Of a stretch of 7,159 nucleotides of DNA, positions 1 to 5,673 are shown in pieces. The translations under genes and the position numbers were made by a program. Location: contig JAZNBI010000101.1 in the NCBI GenBank assembly GCA_045586995.1, forward strand, positions 1-7,159. The letters are read 5' to 3'. The notes under the pieces are model-generated. The model saw only the letters and a program-made list of their open reading frames with translations. It was not told the origin of the DNA and did no database searches. How positions within the stretch are numbered: position 1 is the first letter of the stretch; each line of letters opens with the position of its first letter. The stretch is from JAZNBI01 sp045586995. Lineage in GTDB: Bacteria; Bacillota; Clostridia; Oscillospirales; CAG-272.

Positions 1-47
1 TCATACCCATGTCTTGTAGAATCTCCTATAAACAGAATCTTTTTCAT
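1..47 (-). CDS. SGNH/GDSL-type hydrolase, second tandem copy (N-terminal fragment, cut by window edge)
   Basis: Only the first 15 codons are inside the window, encoding MKKILFIGDSTRHGY. They differ from the start of the neighbouring SGNH gene (130-828) by one residue (Phe6 instead of Leu6). The GDS block I motif with the nucleophilic serine is present at residues 8-10. The start is fixed by a strong ribosome binding site (AAGGAGGG on the minus strand, about 54-61). It lies 82 bases downstream of the first copy and is probably the last visible gene of the same operon. The near identity of coding start, ribosome binding site and leader shows that it is a tandem duplicate. Whether it is intact beyond the edge, and whether more copies follow, cannot be seen. 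Confidence 0.8.
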   Translation of the reverse strand, partial: MKKILFIGDSTRHGY

Positions 48-129
48 TATAAACCCTCCTTATACATTTAGATATTTCTAAATCGGCCGAATAAATACGG
101 GTTTGTGGCTCCGATTCAATTTTCAAAAC
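48..129 (-). repeat. Duplication scar: leader plus remnant of the SMP-30 3' end upstream of the second SGNH copy
   Basis: Positions 1-101 align with 782-883 with six differences, one of them a single-base indel. In the right-hand copy this stretch contains the true 3' end of the SMP-30 gene (ending NPYLFG-like, here KPYLFG-stop). In the left-hand copy the same bases lie between the two SGNH genes. There they still spell NPYLFG, but the stop TGA has become CGA, and an in-frame stop lies only a few codons upstream, so it is a non-coding remnant. Similarity fades at about 102-128. The duplicated unit is therefore about 780 bp, running from the end of the SMP-30 gene through the SGNH gene. Confidence 0.8.
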
Positions 130-828
130 TTACACTCCAAGCACACCGTCTACCTTTTTAAGCTGCCTTAAAATATCGTTGGCGCTGACATTCATATTTA
201 TTTTTGATTGCAAATCCTTTACCACTGAAGCTACGTCAACATCAACCTTCAAATCCAATGCATCGCACACCGATTTCAAAACGGCATCAACCATCAAAAT
301 CGTGCCCTTTTCGGTATATAAATGAGCGCAATCCACATAGTAGCTTTCATCAAGATTTTTTGTAATTTCAAAAAGGTCATCTATTTCATTGTCATATTTC
401 TTGACGATTTCGACTGCAACCTTGTTAAATTCAGCAACGTCACTGTTTTTTCTGTATGAAACATCCGGATTTGTAAACAAATGCTCTACAATGTTTGCGG
501 AAGTTGCAAAAACCGCCTTGGCTGTAGGAAACAATATTTTAATTCGTTTGCAAATACGCTCGATATACTGCGCATAAACATCAATCGGGGTAAGTGTCCC
601 ATCGCGAAAAAGCGTCAAACAATCCCAAAGACCCGCGTTCCAATGAATAACATCTACATCGTCAAGCTTCAACTCGTACTTGTAATCATGCAATCTGCGA
701 AGAACGTGCTCGGCATACATGCAATTTTCGGTAGGAAAATATACATTTGCATAATCTTTAAGGACATGCTTTAAATAAATATCATACCCATGCCTTGTAG
801 AATCTCCTATCAACAGAATCTTTTTCAT
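130..828 (-). CDS. SGNH/GDSL-type hydrolase (cytoplasmic esterase/deacetylase-like)
   Basis: This 232-aa protein has the SGNH hydrolase layout. Block I is IGDS with the likely nucleophile Ser10. A block III-like HWNAG (residues 62-66) has Asn64 as candidate oxyanion residue. Block V is D-C-A-H with Asp166 and His169 completing the likely triad. SGNH enzymes cleave ester, O-acetyl or thioester bonds, and the substrate here is unknown. There is no signal peptide or membrane segment, so the enzyme is probably cytoplasmic and acts on an imported molecule. Residues about 195-232 form a charged, probably helical tail beyond the catalytic core. The ATG at 828 is preceded by AGGGAGGAT (about 835-843). 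It lies 36 bases after the SMP-30 gene and is probably in one operon with it and the glycyl radical enzyme. A second copy follows immediately, so dosage or specialisation may matter. Confidence is good for the fold, low for the reaction. Confidence 0.85.
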   Translation of the reverse strand: MKKILLIGDSTRHGYDIYLKHVLKDYANVYFPTENCMYAEHVLRRLHDYKYELKLDDVDVIHWNAGLWDCLTLFRDGTLTPIDVYAQYIERICKRIKILFPTAKAVFATSANIVEHLFTNPDVSYRKNSDVAEFNKVAVEIVKKYDNEIDDLFEITKNLDESYYVDCAHLYTEKGTILMVDAVLKSVCDALDLKVDVDVASVVKDLQSKINMNVSANDILRQLKKVDGVLGV

Positions 829-847
829 TTATAAATCCTCCCTATAC

Positions 848-865
848 ATTTAGATATTTCTAAAT
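848..865 (-). other. Small inverted repeat ahead of SGNH gene (conserved in both copies)
   Basis: On the minus strand ATTTAGA, a 4-base loop AATA and TCTAAAT form a perfect 7-bp hairpin. It overlaps the SMP-30 stop codon and sits just upstream of the SGNH ribosome binding site. The same hairpin is found unchanged at 66-83 ahead of the second SGNH copy, although bases on both sides have changed. It could be an RNA processing or stability element, but the stem is AT-rich and weak, so chance is possible. Confidence 0.4.
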
Positions 866-1713
866 CAGCCGAATAAATACGGTTTTCTACCGCCAACTTT
901 CATCTTTTTCAAAATTGTAAATCCGTCGTTTGAGTTTTCGTTTGTATCTAAACTCCAACTGACCGTCGTTATTGCCAAAGTGTTCAAATCTTCTCCCATA
1001 AAGCCGCAGCTTGAAGGAATTTTAACGGGAAGCTCTATATATTCCGCAACACACATCTTTTCGGTATCAACCACGGATATATATCCTTTCCCCCAACAAG
1101 CAACCAAAAGCCGATCGTTTCGGTCGATAGTAAATCCGTCAACACCTCTAATCTCAACGAAACGCCCTGTAGAATAAATTTTACCGTTTTCCTTGTCAAA
1201 GTTGTATTCCTTTATGATATTGGTATCACTGTCGGTGTGATAAAATTTTGTTTCGTCCATAGACCAATCAAAGCCGTTAGATAAAATCAGACCATCTAAT
1301 AAAACATCTACGTTACCATATTTATCTATACTGTAAAGCTTACCGTCAATCTCGCCTGAAGCTCCCGCACGTTTTTTACTCTGGGTTCCGATATAAAATC
1401 TTCCGTCAGGTCCTACTTTGGCATCATTTCCATATTCAATTTGATATTTTTCTCTGTCATAAAGCGGCTCCACACTTCCATCGTCATTTAGGTAAAAAGC
1501 TCCGTCGCTTCGTGAAATCAACATTCTTCCATCTTTTGAAAAAGCTATTGCCGCTATGCCTTTATCGAGCATGCGAACGACTATTTCATCATCCACAGGA
1601 TCATAGGAACATATTTCATTTGTAAATCCATTTGTAAAATAGAGCTTTTTGTCAATTGGATTCCAAATCGGTCCTTCACCGAGAACACACCTTTTTTTAG
1701 TTAGGAATGTCAC
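865..1713 (-). CDS. SMP-30/gluconolactonase-family hydrolase
   Basis: This 282-aa six-bladed beta-propeller protein belongs to the SMP-30/gluconolaconase/LRE family, whose members hydrolyse sugar lactones and related esters with one divalent metal. The three metal ligands known in SMP-30 have clear counterparts: Glu13 in LGEGP, Asn146 in LSNGFDW and Asp192 in GVDGF. Asn96 in YGNDAKVGPDGR matches the substrate-side Asn of the family. The SSCGF block (234-238) and the ending GRKPYLFG are also typical, so the protein is full length. No signal peptide is present. The start is a GTG at 1713, with GAGAGGAG seven bases upstream. The stop codon of the preceding glycyl radical enzyme overlaps this ribosome binding site (13-base gap), implying translational coupling. 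It probably opens a lactone formed or imported in the same pathway, but the substrate is inferred from family only. Confidence 0.92.
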   Translation of the reverse strand: MTFLTKKRCVLGEGPIWNPIDKKLYFTNGFTNEICSYDPVDDEIVVRMLDKGIAAIAFSKDGRMLISRSDGAFYLNDDGSVEPLYDREKYQIEYGNDAKVGPDGRFYIGTQSKKRAGASGEIDGKLYSIDKYGNVDVLLDGLILSNGFDWSMDETKFYHTDSDTNIIKEYNFDKENGKIYSTGRFVEIRGVDGFTIDRNDRLLVACWGKGYISVVDTEKMCVAEYIELPVKIPSSCGFMGEDLNTLAITTVSWSLDTNENSNDGFTILKKMKVGGRKPYLFG

Positions 1714-1726
1714 CGCCTATCTCCTC

Positions 1727-4000
1727 TCAAATAATATTTTCTGCCCTTAAAATATAAGCATCCTGCTCAATCTTTGGCATATTATTCCAAAGGATATTCC
1801 AACCGCAAACTCTCACTTGAAGATTTTTGTATTTTCCCGGATACTTTTGCGCATCACGCAGAGTTTCGGGGTTGAAAATGTTGAAATGCATACTCGCTCC
1901 GCCATTTTTCATATATGTCGTTACAAGCGAGTGCAGTGCTGCCAACCCATCCTCTCCTTGAACGGCAGAAGGATGAAGCATAACGTCAAGATTAAATCCC
2001 ACTGTAGGCAACGTCGCATCCAGAGTAGTTGCCGAACGAATAAGAGCCGTAACCCCATTTACATCTGCTCCCGGCGTAGGAGAAGCGTTCTTTGACGTTT
2101 CCTGTCCGGCGTTTCTTCCGTCGGGAGTCGCTTTTGACTTCTCGCCAAGAATAATAAATTGTCTTGCCGAATGTACCTCAAGTCCCAATCTTCCACCATG
2201 GGAATTTCGCCATCCCGCAATGGTATCGGAAATAAATCTCAAAATAGCGGCTGCATAGTTATCGGTTTCAAGATCTCCGTTACCGTACTTATGCTTGGAA
2301 TCCAATGCCGCTTTTTGTAGCTGCTCATATCCTTCCCAGTTGTTATCAAGAGCTTTTTTAAGCTCTTCCAAGGTCACAAGCTTCTTATCATATACCAACT
2401 CTTTAACAGCCATCAATGCATCGACTGCAGTACCGATACCCGAAACAGTTATACCCGAATCGTTCTCAATTGCACTGTCAAGCGCGTCTGTCATTTTCTC
2501 AACACACTCCATCGATGTGCCCGAGAAAAGGAAGAACGAATTAATTTCGGAAATATATCGCTGATATAAATCGAGATGTTTAAAATCTTCCCTCATTAAG
2601 TACTCAAGCTGTGCAAGATATGCACCATAAAATTTTCTAAAGGTATCAAGCTCGCTCGCTTCGCCCGTAGCAAGACCCACACGCTTATTTTTGACGTTAT
2701 CAAACCCATTGTCAATAACAAGGGAAACAGGAGTCAGCAAATTCCAATAATATACACCTATACTTATTGAAGCAGCTTCCTTTACTCCATATTCATAGCA
2801 TCCGCTTATAACCGAATCAACCGCTTGCTCATAAGTAAAGCCATTAGCCATCAAGCACTTTGTCGCAATATCGTTGTTGACAAATACTATACTCGTGATA
2901 CCGTTGCGTATCATTTCAAGTGCTTTATTCAGAAAATCTCTCGGTGTTGATGAATTTATCTTAATTTGAATTTTCGGATTGTAAAGTCCGAGCTCATAGT
3001 AAATATCCAATATAAAATATGACAACTCGTTTACCTTAGTGCTTCCGTCGGCATTCATTCCTGCCAAATAGAAGGGCTGTCCCCAATAGTTATCTATTGC
3101 CTGCCACTGATAGAGGAAATATGCGAGAAACTCAGCAATTTGAGCTTTTGTATACCTTCCGCTGTCGAGATCGTTTTTATAGAATAAATAAAGCGTTGAG
3201 TCAAGCCCATAGCCAAGTGAACGAACCTGACAGTTATCGATGCTTTCACTAAGCATAAAATATATATATATCAGTTGTAACGCTTCATAAAAATCTGTTG
3301 GAGCGCCGTCGCGTATATGCTTTAAGCACTCGGCGGTCTTTGCGGATTTTTCACCGTTCTTGGTAAGGGCATATTTATATAATCTGTCAACAAAAGCAAT
3401 CGTCGCCTTATATGTACGCGTTATGGATTGATAATATATCTCCTGCTTCTCGGTCAGATTTCCGTCGGCTTTCAATTTTTGATAAGATTTCTCTATTCTT
3501 TCGAGAAGTCCGCTAAAGCCCAATTCCATAAGTATATCCCAATCAGGAACAGTGTGGTCATAATCAAGCCAAGAGTTCGAGAATCCGATATCCATAAAGT
3601 CTTTGTGCTTTTCACAAAGCCCTATGTTATATTCGCTCTCGTTTTTCACCTTGTCGCTTACTTCTTTATTCCAAGCAAATATATACTTTTGCAAAGGTCG
3701 TCCCCAATTATAAAGACCGATAAACCAATCCTTTTCATTTACGTCTATTATAGCATTATTCAGCACCGCTTCATAAAGCAACGATTTTACCAATGCATGG
3801 GGTAAATTTTTATTATCATCATAAATTTTATCAAGTACTGCTTCTAATTGTTCATCATTTAAACCCGTTGAGAAATCATACTCACCACCGTGATATTGAA
3901 ACCTTCTGTATGAATCATAGGGCTCATCAACCTTGTGATATTTGTTTTTCAGATAATCCAAATCAATATCGTTTATTAAATCCATAGCCACATATTGCAT
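1727..4000 (-). CDS. Glycyl radical enzyme of the pyruvate formate-lyase family, substrate unknown
   Basis: This 757-aa protein is close to the length of pyruvate formate-lyase. The thiyl-radical Cys is at 401 in SGCYEYG and the glycyl-radical site is Gly733 in VRVCGWN, 24 residues from the C-terminus. Glycyl radical enzymes use these residues for anaerobic C-C, C-O, C-N or C-S bond chemistry. The single Cys followed by x-Glu (Glu403) argues against pyruvate formate-lyase, which has two adjacent cysteines, and favours the dehydratase/lyase branch. The usual GCVEP is altered to GCYEY and the residue 14 after the Cys is Gly415 rather than the Asp of glycerol dehydratase, so a known diol dehydratase is unlikely. 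The ATG at 4000 is chosen because GGGGG precedes it and the -10 box (4025-4030) lies inside the longer frame reaching 4048. A radical-SAM activase is needed but not visible here. It heads the operon with SMP-30 and SGNH hydrolases and is probably controlled by the divergent AraC regulator. Confidence 0.93.
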   Translation of the reverse strand: MQYVAMDLINDIDLDYLKNKYHKVDEPYDSYRRFQYHGGEYDFSTGLNDEQLEAVLDKIYDDNKNLPHALVKSLLYEAVLNNAIIDVNEKDWFIGLYNWGRPLQKYIFAWNKEVSDKVKNESEYNIGLCEKHKDFMDIGFSNSWLDYDHTVPDWDILMELGFSGLLERIEKSYQKLKADGNLTEKQEIYYQSITRTYKATIAFVDRLYKYALTKNGEKSAKTAECLKHIRDGAPTDFYEALQLIYIYFMLSESIDNCQVRSLGYGLDSTLYLFYKNDLDSGRYTKAQIAEFLAYFLYQWQAIDNYWGQPFYLAGMNADGSTKVNELSYFILDIYYELGLYNPKIQIKINSSTPRDFLNKALEMIRNGITSIVFVNNDIATKCLMANGFTYEQAVDSVISGCYEYGVKEAASISIGVYYWNLLTPVSLVIDNGFDNVKNKRVGLATGEASELDTFRKFYGAYLAQLEYLMREDFKHLDLYQRYISEINSFFLFSGTSMECVEKMTDALDSAIENDSGITVSGIGTAVDALMAVKELVYDKKLVTLEELKKALDNNWEGYEQLQKAALDSKHKYGNGDLETDNYAAAILRFISDTIAGWRNSHGGRLGLEVHSARQFIILGEKSKATPDGRNAGQETSKNASPTPGADVNGVTALIRSATTLDATLPTVGFNLDVMLHPSAVQGEDGLAALHSLVTTYMKNGGASMHFNIFNPETLRDAQKYPGKYKNLQVRVCGWNILWNNMPKIEQDAYILRAENII

Positions 4001-4024
4001 ATTTGCGTTCCCCCTTTTTTCTTT

Positions 4025-4053
4025 ATTATAGCAATTTAATGTACACAATAAAA
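4025..4053 (-). promoter_or_regulatory. Promoter of the glycyl radical enzyme operon (good -10, poor -35)
   Basis: On the minus strand a perfect TATAAT (4025-4030) lies 25 bases upstream of the ATG at 4000. At a 17-base spacing the -35 position reads TTTTAT (4048-4053), a poor match. A consensus -10 with a weak -35 is typical of promoters that need an activator, here presumably the divergent AraC-family protein. The transcript would start near 4018 with a leader of about 18 bases. Confidence 0.6.
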
Positions 4054-4056
4054 GAA

Positions 4057-4086
4057 TTATTCGCTACAACTTGACTTATTTGATAC
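4057..4086. promoter_or_regulatory. Candidate AraC-family operator: two direct repeats
   Basis: TTATTCGCTAC (4057-4067) and TTATTTGATAC (4076-4086) match at 9 of 11 positions and start 19 bases apart, roughly two helical turns. The first repeat abuts the -35 position of the glycyl radical operon promoter and the second overlaps the regulator's own promoter spacer. This is where a self-regulating AraC-type activator would be expected to bind. In AT-rich DNA such repeats can occur by chance, so this is a candidate only. Confidence 0.35.
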
Positions 4087-4099
4087 TAAATGTTATAAT
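4071..4099 (+). promoter_or_regulatory. Promoter of the AraC-family regulator gene
   Basis: TTGACT (4071-4076), a 17-base spacer and TATAAT (4094-4099) form a near-consensus housekeeping promoter. The expected start of transcription (about 4105-4107) is right at the ribosome binding site of the regulator gene, so the leader would be only about ten bases. Confidence 0.7.
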
Positions 4100-4116
4100 A
4101 AAGACGGGGTGATTAT

Positions 4117-4914
4117 GTGAATTTTCTTGAACAAAATGTTAATATAACAAAAATTGTAACCGCTATGCGCGTTTCGCCTTTCAAATCCACGCCCATACAT
4201 AATAACAGGTCCTCGCACGGATTGGCTTTCATTTTGCGTCCAAACGCAACAAACGTCTATACCTTTTCCAACGGAAAGATAATCGAATGCTCTTACGGAG
4301 ATTGTATTTATCTTCCCAAGCATTCAAATTACGTCACTAAAGAACAAATACTGGATAATGCCGAATCTTCAAAAACGCAAAATACCGTTTTCTGCATCAA
4401 CTTTCAGATTGACAGAGAAATAAATTTCTCTCCGTTTAAACTGCACATTCAGCATATAGATGATTTGCTGTATCTTTATTTGAACGCCACTCGTGTTTGG
4501 CAAAACAAAACAATAGGATATGAAGAAATGTGCCGCTCATTTCTATATCAAATTATAGCAAATCTAAAAATATCCTACTCAAAAAAATATTTTTTCTCAA
4601 CTCAAAAGGAAATCTTAAAGCCGGCTTTAAGATTTATCGATGATAACTTTTCTTCAAACAAAATTTCAATACCCGATTTGGCTAAGCTGTGCAACATTTC
4701 CGAGTCATATTTCAGAAAATTGTTTCTTAGTATGTTCGGCGTCCCCGCCGCAGTATTCATTCGAAGAAAGCGGCTTGCGCTCGCCAAAGATCTGCTTGAC
4801 TCCGGAGAGTATTCTGCCACAGAGGCATCTATTATGTCGGGGTTTAATAATATTTCGTATTTTAGCCGCGAATACAAAAAAATGTACGGCTTAAGTCCGA
4901 CAACGGACAGATAA
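4117..4914 (+). CDS. AraC/XylS-family transcriptional regulator
   Basis: This 265-aa protein has an N-terminal sensory region with a cupin-like look (about 1-110). It ends in an AraC-type DNA-binding domain (about 165-265). The first helix-turn-helix is ISIPDLAKLCNISESYF (about 184-199). The second is around YSATEASIMSGFNNISYF (232-249). The family ending GLSPTTDR replaces the usual G-SP-x-x-Y/F-R. The start is GTG at 4117, preceded by GGGGTGA (4106-4112); an upstream in-frame stop at 4099-4101 and the lack of a ribosome binding site before the first ATG (4165) support it. The gene is divergent from the glycyl radical enzyme operon, so it most likely senses a carbon source or intermediate and activates that operon. 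The ligand is unknown. No clear intrinsic terminator follows the gene. Confidence 0.93.
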   Translation: MNFLEQNVNITKIVTAMRVSPFKSTPIHNNRSSHGLAFILRPNATNVYTFSNGKIIECSYGDCIYLPKHSNYVTKEQILDNAESSKTQNTVFCINFQIDREINFSPFKLHIQHIDDLLYLYLNATRVWQNKTIGYEEMCRSFLYQIIANLKISYSKKYFFSTQKEILKPALRFIDDNFSSNKISIPDLAKLCNISESYFRKLFLSMFGVPAAVFIRRKRLALAKDLLDSGEYSATEASIMSGFNNISYFSREYKKMYGLSPTTDR

Positions 4915-4973
4915 AAACACAGATTCATAGGCGTTAAGCTTTATCGTTTCTTTAAATTGTTTGGTCAAATCAC

Positions 4974-5001
4974 TTGACTTTGGCACAAATTGTGTTATAA
5001 T
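4974..5001 (+). promoter_or_regulatory. Promoter of the cobalamin-riboswitch operon
   Basis: TTGACT (4974-4979), a 16-base spacer and TATAAT (4996-5001) form a strong promoter, predicting transcription from about 5008, just before the riboswitch. The spacer contains the inverted repeat CACAA-A-TTGTG (4984-4994). The start region contains the perfect 14-bp palindrome TATGTAATTACATA (5003-5016). Either could be an operator, but no specific regulator is recognised. Confidence 0.7.
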
Positions 5002-5019
5002 ATATGTAATTACATAATA

Positions 5020-5109
5020 TTGACGCGAAATATTTTTAATGTAGGGAAAGTGCGGTGAAAATCCGTCGCAACAGCCATTGCGGTTAAAGTCCGAATGCCT
5101 ACCCGTCAA
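5020..5109 (+). promoter_or_regulatory. Cobalamin (B12) riboswitch aptamer, compact form
   Basis: The stretch carries the conserved blocks of cobalamin riboswitches in order: AGGGAA (5043-5048), GGTGAAAATCC (5054-5064), GCCATTG (5074-5080) in the position of the family's GCCACTG, and AGTCCGAATGCCTACC (5088-5103), matching the AGTC-GGA-ACCTGCC box. Pairings support the fold: TTGACG (5020-5025) with CGTCAA (5104-5109), GTAGG (5041-5045) with CCTAC (5098-5102), CGG (5053-5055) with CCG (5063-5065), and CGCAA (5067-5071) with TTGCG (5078-5082). At about 90 bases it resembles the smaller class of these RNAs. It binds a cobalamin and lowers expression of the downstream lipoprotein and ECF transporter genes, most simply by termination at 5171-5204. 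The downstream genes fit a B12-uptake role. Confidence 0.88.
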
Positions 5110-5120
5110 AACAAAGTCAC

Positions 5121-5164
5121 TTTTCTTGGGTAATGAAGAAAAAACAGCACAGTTTATAACTGCT
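5121..5164 (+). other. Riboswitch expression platform: alternative hairpins
   Basis: Between aptamer and terminator are TTTTCTT/AAGAAAA (5121-5127 with 5136-5142, loop GGGTAATG) and CAGTT/AACTG (5150-5154 with 5158-5162), the latter followed by seven T's. The loop bases GGGTA (5128-5132) are complementary to TACCC (5100-5104) in the aptamer's closing strand. AAAAAACAGC (5139-5148) is complementary over ten bases to GCTGTTTTTT (5190-5199), which covers the last bases of the terminator stem and its T-tract. These are mutually exclusive pairings suitable for a ligand-dependent terminator/antiterminator choice. The fold is a paper prediction. Confidence 0.5.
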
Positions 5165-5170
5165 TTTTTT

Positions 5171-5204
5171 GCGCACCCTGATTGGGTGCGCTGTTTTTTA
5201 TTTT
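5171..5204 (+). terminator. Intrinsic terminator of the cobalamin riboswitch
   Basis: GCGCACCC (5171-5178) and GGGTGCGC (5184-5191) form a perfect 8-bp GC-rich stem with loop TGATT, followed by TGTTTTTTATTTT. It ends just before the AGGAGG ribosome binding site of the lipoprotein gene, so it is well placed to abort transcription when the aptamer is occupied. Confidence 0.9.
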
Positions 5205-5217
5205 AGGAGGATGAAAA

Positions 5218-5673
5218 ATGAAAACCAATATCAAAACACGCATGCAAAAAACACTCTCTTTTATAATCTGTCTTTTGATGTGTATAAGTTCGCTTTTGCT
5301 CACCTCGTGCCAAAGCACCGAGCCACTCGTAATCAAAGAATCGGACACATATATCGTAATTTCTGTTTCTGAAGAATCATTGGGCGAAAATGACGAGCTG
5401 TTCCTTATCGACTATATGAAAACTTTAAAAGAAAACGGCGAGCTTGAATTTGAGCTTGACAACGGTATGATAAAGTCCATCAACGGAATAGATAATCCTG
5501 CCGATTTCAGCAAGTGCTGGATGCTCTACACAAGCGATACCGAAAACTCCGGTTCGGCATTTGGAACAGTTGAATACAAGGACAAGCTTTACGGCTCTGC
5601 AATAGTCGGTGCCGAGCTATTGAAAATCAAACCGAATAATATTTATATTTGGGTATTTAAAGCATTTGACTGA
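5218..5673 (+). CDS. Lipoprotein with DUF4430 / transcobalamin-like C-terminal domain
   Basis: This 151-aa protein starts with a lipoprotein signal peptide: basic N-terminus, hydrophobic stretch (about 13-28) and lipobox LTSC with Cys31. It would be anchored outside the cytoplasmic membrane. The rest (about 45-150) follows the DUF4430 pattern: a segment like LIDYMKTLKENG, then GMIKSINGIDN, a central CWMLYTS block, and the ending LLKIKPNNIYIWVF. DUF4430 is related to the C-terminal beta-domain of animal transcobalamin and intrinsic factor, which contacts B12. The gene lies directly behind a cobalamin riboswitch and terminator and overlaps the ECF S-component gene by one base (TGATG). A role in capturing cobalamin or another corrinoid for that transporter is therefore inferred. 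AGGAGG (5205-5210) seven bases before ATG 5218 fixes the start; the ATG at 5211 touches the ribosome binding site and is in another frame. Confidence 0.85.
   Translation: MKTNIKTRMQKTLSFIICLLMCISSLLLTSCQSTEPLVIKESDTYIVISVSEESLGENDELFLIDYMKTLKENGELEFELDNGMIKSINGIDNPADFSKCWMLYTSDTENSGSAFGTVEYKDKLYGSAIVGAELLKIKPNNIYIWVFKAFD

Noticed and set aside
3428..3805. Plus-strand open frame of 125 codons opposite the glycyl radical enzyme
   Set aside because: The opposite strand encodes a full-length conserved enzyme through this stretch; the frame has no recognisable domain.
1727..4000. Annotation as pyruvate formate-lyase
   Set aside because: The adjacent Cys-Cys pair of pyruvate formate-lyase is missing; there is a single Cys followed by x-Glu, as in dehydratase and lyase relatives.
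4001..4048. N-terminal extension of the glycyl radical enzyme by 16 residues, starting at 4048
   Set aside because: The TATAAT box at 4025-4030 lies inside this extension, and the ATG at 4000 has a good ribosome binding site, so translation should start at 4000.
4602..4928. Minus-strand open frame of 108 codons opposite the AraC-family gene
   Set aside because: It is a shadow of the DNA-binding domain coding sequence, with no family resemblance or ribosome binding site.
4891..5109. Minus-strand open frame of 72 codons
   Set aside because: It is antisense to the promoter and riboswitch aptamer, whose conserved blocks and helices explain this sequence.
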